From Candidatus Bipolaricaulota bacterium (lineage in GTDB: Bacteria; Bipolaricaulota; Bipolaricaulia; RBG-16-55-9; DRXL01): a DNA stretch of 22,624 nucleotides. The stretch lies in NCBI GenBank assembly GCA_026414955.1, contig JAOAIA010000017.1, forward strand, positions 1-22,624, in the 5' to 3' direction. A program made the position numbers and the translations under genes. The stretch's first letter is position 1, and every line of letters starts with the position of its first letter. The notes beneath the pieces are model-generated. The model searched no databases. It saw nothing but the letters and a program-made list of their open reading frames with translations, and was not told the origin of the DNA. Positions 7,643-14,757 of the stretch are shown here, one piece after another.

Positions 7643-8923
7643 ATGAGCCAGATGCGATCACTCTTCACAGCCCGGCAGTCCCCAGAGACTGCTCCGCCCA
7701 TCTTCACCGTCAGCCAGCTCAATCGTGTCGTTCGGGATCTGCTCGAAGCGGGCCTCCCTACGCTGTGGCTTGAGGGCGAGATCTCCAACTTCACCCATCA
7801 CCGCAACGGGCATATGTACTTTACGCTCAAGGACGAGGCCGCGGAGATCGAAGCCGTCATGTTTGCCAGCCAGAACGCACTGTTACAGTTTACCCCTGCC
7901 GACGGCCAGAAAGTCATCGCGTTCGGGCAGATCACGCTCTACGAACGGAAGGGGCGCTATCAGATCAATGTGCTCGAGATGCGCCCCGCGGGCATCGGAA
8001 AGCTTCAGTGGGAATTTGAGAAGCTCAAGGAGCGCCTGCACGCCGAAGGGCTGTTCGACGCGCGCTTTAAGCAATCTCTCCCGCGCTTTCCAGAGCGCCT
8101 CGGGATCGTCACGTCTCCTGAGGGCGCGGCCCTCAGAGATATTCTCAAAATCTTGCGCGAGCGATACCCCGTCGTTGAAATTTTGGTCTTCCCCGCGAAA
8201 GTTCAAGGGGAGGGCGCGGCTGCGGAGATCGCCGAGGCGATCCGCTCCGCCAATCGCTACGCCCTGAGAATAGCGCCCATAGACACGCTGATCGTCACCC
8301 GCGGCGGCGGCTCTTTAGAAGACCTGTGGGCGTTCAACGAAGAACCTGTCGCGCGCGCGATCTTCGAGTCTGCTATCCCGATCATCTCCGCGGTGGGCCA
8401 CGAAGTAGATATTACCATCGCTGATCTTGTCGCGGACGTGCGCGCGCCCACACCAACTGCTGCTGCGCAGATGGCCGTCCCCGACCGACGCGAGCTTGTA
8501 GAACTCGCTCAAGGCGCGCGCGCACACGCAGAGCAGCTTGTCTCTGGGCGTATTGATGGGCATCTTCTGCGCGTCGAGATGCTGCGGCGTAGCCGCGGGC
8601 TGCATCGCCCGATACAGCTTCTGCGCGAGCACGAACAATCGCTCGATCACGCGTCGGAGTTATTGCTGCGCGCGATGCGCGAGCGCCTGGCGCGCTCTCA
8701 CGAGCGCTGGCAGAGCCTCGTTAGTCGCTTGGAGGGCTTAAATCCCGTGAGTGTGCTACGACGTGGCTTTTCAGTCGTCGAAAGTGAAGCAGGGCGGATC
8801 GTGCGCTCAAGCGAGCAAGTGCGCGTCGGGGAGCGCGTGAGAATTCGACTACACCAAGGGAAGTTACTGAGTCGCATCGAAGCAAAGGAGTCTGATCATG
8901 GAGAAGAAACCCCTCAAGATTGA
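7643..8923 (+). CDS. xseA: Exodeoxyribonuclease VII large subunit
   Basis: 426 residues, normal for XseA. An N-terminal OB-fold DNA-binding domain (~20-115) contains LWLEGEISNF and GHMYFTLKD. The catalytic domain has GIVTSPEGAALRDIL (~152-166), TRGGGSLEDLWAFNEE (~218-233) and SAVGHEVDITIADLVAD followed by R-A-P-T-P-T-A-A-A, all XseA signatures. A helical, arginine-rich segment follows, then the C-terminal NPVSVLRRGFSVV motif. The enzyme degrades single-stranded DNA from both ends together with XseB. Its 3' end overlaps xseB by 26 nt in another frame, suggesting translational coupling. Confidence 0.97.
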   Translation: MSQMRSLFTARQSPETAPPIFTVSQLNRVVRDLLEAGLPTLWLEGEISNFTHHRNGHMYFTLKDEAAEIEAVMFASQNALLQFTPADGQKVIAFGQITLYERKGRYQINVLEMRPAGIGKLQWEFEKLKERLHAEGLFDARFKQSLPRFPERLGIVTSPEGAALRDILKILRERYPVVEILVFPAKVQGEGAAAEIAEAIRSANRYALRIAPIDTLIVTRGGGSLEDLWAFNEEPVARAIFESAIPIISAVGHEVDITIADLVADVRAPTPTAAAQMAVPDRRELVELAQGARAHAEQLVSGRIDGHLLRVEMLRRSRGLHRPIQLLREHEQSLDHASELLLRAMRERLARSHERWQSLVSRLEGLNPVSVLRRGFSVVESEAGRIVRSSEQVRVGERVRIRLHQGKLLSRIEAKESDHGEETPQD

Positions 8924-9122
8924 GCCAGCGCTCGCGCGCTTAGAAGAGATCGTGCGGCAGCTAGAGAACGAGCAGATCTCGCTGGAAGAGTCGTTAGAAC
9001 TCTTTGAAGAAGGGGTCAAGCTCGCTGATTCGATTCAAAAGAGATTGAGCGAGGCGCAACTGCGCGTGAAAAAAGTCCTTGAAGAAGCTGAGGGCTTCCG
9101 CGTCGAGGATTTCACACAATAA
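8898..9122 (+). CDS. xseB: Exodeoxyribonuclease VII small subunit
   Basis: 74 residues, the usual XseB size. It shows the family pattern ALARLEEIVRQLENEQISLE followed by LFEEGVKLADSIQKRL and a C-terminal VKKVLEE helix. Several small subunits assemble on each XseA chain. AAAGGAG at 8884-8890, inside xseA, gives good spacing to the ATG at 8898. Confidence 0.96.
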   Translation: MEKKPLKIEPALARLEEIVRQLENEQISLEESLELFEEGVKLADSIQKRLSEAQLRVKKVLEEAEGFRVEDFTQ

Positions 9123-9151
9123 GCAGTGATAGCTCCTCAAGTAAGCAAGCC

Positions 9152-9180
9152 TTGTTTATAGCTTTCTTTTGTAATACAAT
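9152..9180 (+). promoter_or_regulatory. Putative promoter of the toxin-antitoxin pair, leaderless type
   Basis: TTGTTT (9152-9157), a 17-nt spacer and TACAAT (9175-9180) in an AT-rich stretch. The ATG at 9186 follows after 5 nt, so the mRNA would start at about the toxin start codon. BrnA-type antitoxins usually repress their own promoter; I found no clear operator repeat. Confidence 0.5.
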
Positions 9181-9185
9181 GCAGT

Positions 9186-9473
9186 ATGCAGCCGGCTATC
9201 ACGGCTTTGGCCTGGGATGACGAGAATGTCAAGCACATCGCTCGACATCACGTCTCTCCCGTAGAGGTAGAGCAGGTCTGCTTCGCTGCTGAGAAGGTGA
9301 TCCTCCAGGCAGCACGGACAGGACGCTATGTGGTCCTAGGACGAACTGAAGCCGGACGTTATCTTATGGTCGTGGTAACCACACCGCACAGAGGCCATGC
9401 ACGCGTGATCACCGCTCGAGAGATGAGTGCCAAAGAGCGCCGAAGATATGCCAAACTCAAAGGGAGGAGCTGA
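9186..9473 (+). CDS. BrnT-type toxin (type II toxin-antitoxin, RelE-like fold)
   Basis: 95 residues. The BrnT pattern is recognisable: LAWDDENVKHIARHHVSP at the N-terminus (family F-x-W-D...N...H-x-V), then GRYVVLGRTEAGRYLMVVV in the central sheet, and ARVITAREMSAKERRRY at the C-terminus (family R-x-I-S/T-A-R...E-R-x-Y). BrnT toxins are RNases that inhibit translation until bound by their antitoxin. The toxin gene comes first and the antitoxin second, the usual brnTA order, with one base between the TGA (9471-9473) and the antitoxin ATG (9475). The start lacks a ribosome binding site but has a promoter-like sequence just upstream. Confidence 0.85.
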   Translation: MQPAITALAWDDENVKHIARHHVSPVEVEQVCFAAEKVILQAARTGRYVVLGRTEAGRYLMVVVTTPHRGHARVITAREMSAKERRRYAKLKGRS

Positions 9474-9474
9474 T

Positions 9475-9744
9475 ATGGCAAAGGCAAAGATTCCCCGCTT
9501 TAGGTCTGCTAGAGAAGAAGCGGAGTGGTGGGATACTCATGATGTCACCGAGATCGAGGGCCTAGAGGTCGTTCCGGAAGAGATCTTCGTCAAGCCCAAG
9601 AAGCAAATCGTCTCCGTCCGCCTCGAGCGCCAGCTCGTGGATCTGCTAAAGCGTATTGCTCGAGAGAAGGGACTGGGCCATACGACCTTGGTCCGTCTCT
9701 GGGTGATCGAGAAGCTCCGGGAGCACCAGAAGACCAATGCCTAA
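9475..9744 (+). CDS. BrnA/CopG-type antitoxin
   Basis: 89 residues. The N-terminal IPRFRSAREEAEWWDTHD is the hallmark of the CopG-type antitoxins that accompany BrnT. The C-terminal half (QIVSVRLERQLVDLLKRIAR, then TTLVRLWVIEKLRE) is a ribbon-helix-helix DNA-binding fold, so the protein should neutralise the toxin and repress the operon. A strong AGGGAGGAG at 9461-9469 precedes the ATG at 9475, which I chose over an in-frame upstream start at 9427 inside the toxin gene. The strong site next to a leaderless toxin start would favour antitoxin excess. Confidence 0.85.
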   Translation: MAKAKIPRFRSAREEAEWWDTHDVTEIEGLEVVPEEIFVKPKKQIVSVRLERQLVDLLKRIAREKGLGHTTLVRLWVIEKLREHQKTNA

Positions 9745-9777
9745 TGAGCATATGAAAAAAAGAGCAAGGGGGTAACT

Positions 9778-12615
9778 ATGCATTCGATCTATCGCGGCCT
9801 TTTCGTCTTGGGAGTGATTGTGATTGGAAGCGCCGGCGCAGCGTCAGCGCAGTTTCTCGATCTCGATCCTAAGCTCGATTGGTACGTGCTCTCGACAGAG
9901 CACTGCAATGTGATCTATCACGAGGGCTTAGAAGCCATCGCCCAAGCAGCCGCGCTCATCAGCGAAGAAGCGTATCAGTTCTGGGCGAGAGAACTGAGAT
10001 ATGCTGTGCCCTTCACGATCAATATTATTTTAGCTGACTCGTCGGACTTTGCCGTCGGCGCGGCCAATCCCTTTGGAGATGTGATCGCCAGCGTCTCCAA
10101 CGCCCGTGTGTTTAATGAATGGCTCAACCCGCAAAACCCGTCTTGGATTGAAGACGTCTTGTATCACGAGATCGGGCATGTCTTCGATATTATGAAAGCT
10201 TCGGGGCTTTCAGAGAAGCTGCGCCCGTGGCTCGGCCCGGTGCTCACGCTCGTCAATGCGAGCAAGCCCGGCACGATCATCGAAGGCATTCCCATCTATT
10301 TTGAGCTGAAACGCTCTGGCGCCTCGCGCTCCAACTCCAGCCGCGACGCCATGTACTTCCGCGCCCAAGTGTTGGAAAACAGATTTATCCCGCTCGATCA
10401 GATGAGCACGAGCTATGACCGCCCGAGCTGGCCCTCAGAGTATATGCTCGCACACGACTGGGGTGCCTGGTTCGCTCGGTTTATCGCCGAGCGATACGGC
10501 GACGACGCGCTCGCTCGCATTGACGAGATTAACGCCGATTCTCTGCTGCCCATCCTGACTTTTGGGACGATCAACGATTTTGGGAGCGTCTTCAAGAAAG
10601 CCCTGGGCGTCTCCGAGCACGAACTAAAGGGGGCTTGGCAGGACTGGCTCAAAGCTCAGTTTGTGCCTCAAATCGAGAAGATGAGGAGCGAGGGCGTCAC
10701 GCCGTCGCGCAAGATCAGCCGCCTCGACTATTGGAACAACGACCCGGCGTGGTCGCCCGATGGGAAATTTATCTATTACTATCACAAAGACCCGGCTCGT
10801 GAAGCTTCTATACGGCGCATCACCCCCAACGGTAAGGACGATCAGTTTCTCTTCACCGTGCCCTTCGAGCTAGATTTTTTTAGACCGCCGTTCTTCGCTC
10901 CGGCTCCGCAAATCTCCCCCGACGGCAAGTCCGTGCTCTACACCCGACACGAGATCTTCGACAATCACTATGTCTACGCTGATCTCTACTTGTGGGACCT
11001 AGAGAAGAAAGAAGAACGCCGACTGACGGAGCGCGCCCGCGCCTATAATCCCGTCTTCTTCGGCGAAAAGATCCTCTTCGCGCAGCAGCGCCCCAACGGC
11101 CAAGCGCCGATCCTGGCGATCTACGAGCTAGACGCTGAGCGTATCATGCCGTTCTACGAATTCCCTGATGGGACTCTCATAGACTCATTTGCGATCTCGC
11201 CCGATGGTGCGCGGATCGCGCTAACGCTCTGGAAGATGGGGGGCTATCAAGACTTGTATCTACTGAGCGCCGACGGCTTGCAGCTGACAGCGCTCACTCA
11301 AGACAGACCCGGGGACTTCGACCCCGACTGGTCCCCCGATGGGAACTTCGTTCTGTTTAGTTCGGAGCGCGACGGCGTTTATAATCTCTATGCGTACCGG
11401 GTCTCTGATGGGCAATTCTTTCAAGTCACGAACGTGTTGACGGGCGCGTTTGCTCCGGCGGTCTCGCCCGATGGGACGAGGATCGCGTTTATCAGCTACA
11501 GCACCACGGGCTACGAATTGCATCTGATGGATTATGATCCCCAGAATTGGAAGCCGGTGCAGTTTGAGCGCGAGCTGATCCCAGAGTGGCCCGGTTGGCG
11601 CACGGGGTCTCTGCGGGAAAAGCCCTATCGCGTAGAAGAGTTCTTAGCGCCGCGCCTGTGGGTGCCCGTTCCTAACCCCGTGCAGCCCGCGGTGCTTCTT
11701 GTGGGGTTCGATCCCCTCTGGCACCATACCTACACTCTGTACACTGGGCTTGATCTTCCGACACGGCAGCCCGTGCTGGCGTTCGATTACTCGATGGAGT
11801 TTGCGCTCAAGGGGCAGGGCGGGCTTGCTGAGACGCTCAACTCGCTCAGCCCTCGATTTCTTGTGCATCTGGGCCTCTCTCCTAGCCCCTCCCCTGAAAG
11901 GGGAGGGGTATCTCTGAGCACGGCGCGCGGGGAGCTTGAGCTGACGTTCTCGCGCATTGTAGGACAGACGCAGAGGCTGGCGTTGGGGGCGCAGGTGCGC
12001 CAAGATAGTAAGGGCGAAAGGCCGTTCGCCCCTACCCCGTCGTTCGTGGTGCGCTACAGCGAGTCGCTGGAGGGCGGGAGCGATCTCTTGCGCATCGGGC
12101 GCGATCTGGAACTGAAAGCTCAGTTTGTGCTCGCGGCCAATTCCCAATGGAAGATGCTCTTTCAGGTTCGTCAGCGCGAGGGCATTCAGTTGCCGTTGGG
12201 GTTTGCGAACCGTCTGAGTCGGCTGACAGTTCTGGCGCGCGACGATCTTGAGCCGTTGAGCGTTGGTGGGCTTGGGGAGTTATGGTCTCTGCGGGGGTTC
12301 CCCAAAGATTTCAGAAAAGCCGCACAAGTGATCTACACGGGCTGGGAGTTCGTCTGGCCGGTCTTACATATTGGGCGTGGGCTAGGGCTGTGGTCGGTCT
12401 TCTTTGATCGCATAGACGGGGTACTCTTCACCGAGGGGGTGCATCTCTCTGGGGAGCCGTTGACGGCGGACGAAGCGCACGTCAGTTATGGGGGCGAACT
12501 GCGCTTCAGAATTGTGCTCGGTTATGGGGCGCCCATAGAACTGAGATTTGGGTTGGCGCAAGGGGAGGGTCAGCCCGGCCCGACGTTCTACTTTGATGTG
12601 CAAGGGGGGATGTAG
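9778..12615 (+). CDS. Secreted zinc metalloprotease / PD40 beta-propeller / Omp85-like barrel fusion
   Basis: 945 residues. A signal peptide (~1-24) is cut after A-S-A. Residues ~30-300 form a gluzincin-type protease domain: LYHEIGHVFD gives H130-E131-x-x-H134, and E169 in IIEGIPIYFE is the likely third zinc ligand. Residues ~315-620 carry five TolB/PD40-type propeller motifs with SPDG cores at about 326, 380, 474, 519 and 563. Residues ~640-945 are rich in amphipathic strands and contain LRGFP (838-842), like the conserved RGF/RGY motif of Omp85 barrels, then FFDRIDGVLF and a final FYFDV strand. AAGGGGG (9766-9772) precedes the ATG. Two palindromic repeats lie in frame at 11886-11908 and 12008-12039, within the barrel region. 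Substrate and partners are unknown; the barrel call is weaker than the protease and propeller calls. Confidence 0.85.
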   Translation: MHSIYRGLFVLGVIVIGSAGAASAQFLDLDPKLDWYVLSTEHCNVIYHEGLEAIAQAAALISEEAYQFWARELRYAVPFTINIILADSSDFAVGAANPFGDVIASVSNARVFNEWLNPQNPSWIEDVLYHEIGHVFDIMKASGLSEKLRPWLGPVLTLVNASKPGTIIEGIPIYFELKRSGASRSNSSRDAMYFRAQVLENRFIPLDQMSTSYDRPSWPSEYMLAHDWGAWFARFIAERYGDDALARIDEINADSLLPILTFGTINDFGSVFKKALGVSEHELKGAWQDWLKAQFVPQIEKMRSEGVTPSRKISRLDYWNNDPAWSPDGKFIYYYHKDPAREASIRRITPNGKDDQFLFTVPFELDFFRPPFFAPAPQISPDGKSVLYTRHEIFDNHYVYADLYLWDLEKKEERRLTERARAYNPVFFGEKILFAQQRPNGQAPILAIYELDAERIMPFYEFPDGTLIDSFAISPDGARIALTLWKMGGYQDLYLLSADGLQLTALTQDRPGDFDPDWSPDGNFVLFSSERDGVYNLYAYRVSDGQFFQVTNVLTGAFAPAVSPDGTRIAFISYSTTGYELHLMDYDPQNWKPVQFERELIPEWPGWRTGSLREKPYRVEEFLAPRLWVPVPNPVQPAVLLVGFDPLWHHTYTLYTGLDLPTRQPVLAFDYSMEFALKGQGGLAETLNSLSPRFLVHLGLSPSPSPERGGVSLSTARGELELTFSRIVGQTQRLALGAQVRQDSKGERPFAPTPSFVVRYSESLEGGSDLLRIGRDLELKAQFVLAANSQWKMLFQVRQREGIQLPLGFANRLSRLTVLARDDLEPLSVGGLGELWSLRGFPKDFRKAAQVIYTGWEFVWPVLHIGRGLGLWSVFFDRIDGVLFTEGVHLSGEPLTADEAHVSYGGELRFRIVLGYGAPIELRFGLAQGEGQPGPTFYFDVQGGM
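11886..11908 (+). repeat. GC-rich palindrome in frame within the metalloprotease-barrel gene
   Basis: CCCCTCCCC (11886-11894), loop TGAAA, GGGGAGGGG (11900-11908): perfect 9-bp arms. It encodes a Ser/Pro then Arg/Gly/Gly stretch (about residues 701-710) unlike its surroundings. Confidence 0.85.
12008..12039 (+). repeat. Dispersed 32-bp palindromic repeat, coding copy
   Basis: Contains GGGCGAAAGGCCGTTCGCCC at 12012-12031. The 32-nt segment matches 17634-17665 at 30 of 32 positions; the intergenic copy is a perfect 20-bp palindrome, while this one carries one A for C change. It is read in frame as SKGERPFAPTPS in the barrel region. Confidence 0.88.
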
Positions 12616-12629
12616 GAGGGTTTTGGAAG

Positions 12630-13442
12630 TTAGACCCATTTGAGCACAAAGCGAAAGTAGAAATAGATCGCGGGGATCGCCAAGAGCAGCCCGTCTATTC
12701 TATCTAACAATCCGCCGTGGCCAGGCATCAAGCCCCCAGCGTCTTTGACTTGCGCAAGGCGCTTCAGACGCGACTCCAACAGATCACCCAATTGCGTGAG
12801 CGCGCTGGTGATCCCCGCCAGCGCGAGCATGTGCGGCCACGCGGCCCACCAGTCCTTCCAGATCGGCGCTATCGCGGCGACAGTCAACGAGAGCATGAAT
12901 CCCCCGGCGACTCCCTCCCAGCTCTTGCGCGGACTGATCGTGGGAGCGAGTAAATTCCTCCCCCACGCCGAGCCAGCAAGATACGCCCCAATGTCATACC
13001 CCCACACGAGTGCCAAGGCCAACAACGTATACAGAGCGCCATCGGTCGCCCGATAGAGGGGATAGAAGAAATGCAGCAAATACGGAATATAGATGATCCC
13101 GCCCATCGTCGCTAGAATCTTTCTCAGGGCGTCGGGATCAAACAGATAGAGCGCGATGGGAAAGACGAGCGCCGCCCAGAGCACCAGATCCCCGAAAGCA
13201 GCTTCAGGTGTCCCATAGGCGAGCATCACCAGCATGGCCGAGCCGACAAAGAAGAAGCGATTCAGCAAGATGCCGTTGCGCTCCAAGAGCTGCACGTACT
13301 CCCACGACGCGACGCCGACGACGAACGCCCCCAGCAGCGCCACCGGCCAGATGCTCTGCCACACCCATCCCAGCGCCAGCGCCGCCACCACAATGGCGAT
13401 GGCAACGATCGCCGTAATCGTTCGAGGCAGTAAGTCTCTCAT
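12630..13442 (-). CDS. cdsA: Phosphatidate cytidylyltransferase (CDP-diacylglycerol synthase)
   Basis: 270 residues with about seven or eight hydrophobic membrane segments. The C-terminal family signature is complete at ~224-251: SRLKRLAQVKDAGGLMPGHG followed by GLLDRIDG. The enzyme makes CDP-diacylglycerol from phosphatidate and CTP at the inner membrane, the branch point for phospholipids. It is the last gene of valS-folC-cdsA; its ATG overlaps the folC stop as ATGA. Its stop faces that of the metalloprotease gene across 14 nt, with no room for a conventional terminator. Confidence 0.97.
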   Translation of the reverse strand: MRDLLPRTITAIVAIAIVVAALALGWVWQSIWPVALLGAFVVGVASWEYVQLLERNGILLNRFFFVGSAMLVMLAYGTPEAAFGDLVLWAALVFPIALYLFDPDALRKILATMGGIIYIPYLLHFFYPLYRATDGALYTLLALALVWGYDIGAYLAGSAWGRNLLAPTISPRKSWEGVAGGFMLSLTVAAIAPIWKDWWAAWPHMLALAGITSALTQLGDLLESRLKRLAQVKDAGGLMPGHGGLLDRIDGLLLAIPAIYFYFRFVLKWV

Positions 13443-14750
13443 AGGAGGCGTTTGACCGCACCAACGACGTAGAGCGAGCCAGTCACGCAGAGCACGTCGG
13501 GCTGTAGCTCACGTGCGGCTGTCAGCCCCATCTCTATATCTGGATATATCTTACCCTGGGGTGCCCATGGGCGCAGCATCTCGGGGTCGAGAGCACGGGG
13601 CGAGTCCGGCTTCACCAAGATTATCTCATCAAATTCGGGGAAGAGTATCTGGGCCATAGTTTTATAGTCTTTATCTTGGAGCACCCCAAAGAGCAACGCG
13701 CTCTTTCTGAGCGAGTATTTTTCGCGATAGCGCCGCAGGTCGTCACGCAGCGCCCTGATCGCATGAGGGTTGTGCGCACCGTCGAGCACGATCACAAACG
13801 GCTCTCGCTGCGCGATCTCAAAGCGCCCTGGCCAGCGCGCTTGCTCCAGTCCCGCTCGCACCGCGTCTTCGGGGATCACGAGCGAGCGTCGCAGCGCGTC
13901 GAGGGCTTCAAGGACGATATTGAGATTCTCTTGCTGGTAGCCGCCGAGAAGCGCAAGGCGCAGAGACCTCTCCCCTGAACCTAACCCCCTGGCACCCTCC
14001 CCCCTCCCCCCTCTCCCCTCGGAGGGAGAGGGGAAGGGGGAGAAGGCCTCAACAATAAACTCCTGATACTCCCACGTGAAATCCACCCGTCGCGCACGCT
14101 CACGCACCAACATAAGCGGCGCCCCCACAGCAGCACACTCCCGCTCGATCACCCTGAGAGCTTCACTCTTGCGCTCCCCCGTCACCAGCGGCACATCTTT
14201 TTTGGCGATTCCCGACTTCTCCCACGCGATCTGCTCTACGGTGTTCCCCAATAAATCTGTATGATCTAACTCGACGTTGGTCAGCACGCTGACTATGGGC
14301 GTGATCACGTTCGTCGCATCGAAGCGCCCACCCAGCCCAACTTCAATGACGGCTATATCTATCTTCTGGCGCGCAAAATAGAGAAAAGCTATCGCTGTTA
14401 AGAACTCAAATTGCGTGGGTGTATCTGTCATAGAGTCGGCAGTGGGCATCAATGCGTCGGCGAGCTGAGCGAACTCGTGCTCAGAAATCAGAGTCTGATT
14501 GATCTGGATTCGCTCACAATAACTCATGAGATGGGGCGACGTATACAGCCCCACACGATACCCCGCACAGCTGCAGGACGCTGGCGAGCATCGCAGCGAC
14601 GGAGCCTTTGCCGTTCGTCCCCGCGATGTGCACTGTGCGAAGCTGTTGATGCGGGTTGCCCACAGCGTCGAGCAGTGCCCTTATACGGGCGAGGCCGGGT
14701 TTGACCTCCGTATGGGGCAATCTCTTCAGATAGGCGATGGCTTGATCCAC
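13439..14750 (-). CDS. folC: Folylpolyglutamate / dihydrofolate synthase, split by a one-base frameshift
   Basis: Two adjoining frames together make one FolC of about 436 residues. The first (from GTG 14750, 7 nt after valS) contains KPGLARIRALLDAVGNP and the ATP loop HIAGTNGKGSVAAML. The second starts in the conserved GLYTSPHL and continues with VIEVGLGGRFDATN, LDHTDLLG, WEKSGIAK, LVLDGAHNPHA-like and GVLQDKDY motifs. Deleting one base from the four-C run at 14561-14564 (GGGG on the coding strand) restores CGYRVGLYTSPHL, exactly the family sequence. A sequencing error in a homopolymer is most likely; a true pseudogene or programmed frameshift is possible. Without correction the products stop after ~78 residues or begin at GTG 14554. 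FolC adds glutamate to folates and in many bacteria to dihydropteroate. A 25-residue repeat-derived insert lies before SLRLALLGG (13967-14041). Confidence 0.92.
13967..14041 (-). repeat. In-frame palindromic repeat insertion in folC
   Basis: 75 nt (25 codons) of strongly biased, purine-rich coding strand, read as a Ser/Pro then Gly/Arg/Glu-rich segment between two conserved FolC strands. It contains the inverted repeat CCCCTCTCCC (14008-14017) / GGGAGAGGGG (14024-14033), perfect 10-bp arms around CTCGGA. Confidence 0.85.
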
Positions 14751-14757
14751 CGTGCGC

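Noticed and set aside
13967..14041. Rho-independent terminator at the hairpins in folC, valS or the metalloprotease gene
   Set aside because: The hairpins are GC-rich but have no following T-run in the direction of transcription, and they lie inside open reading frames.
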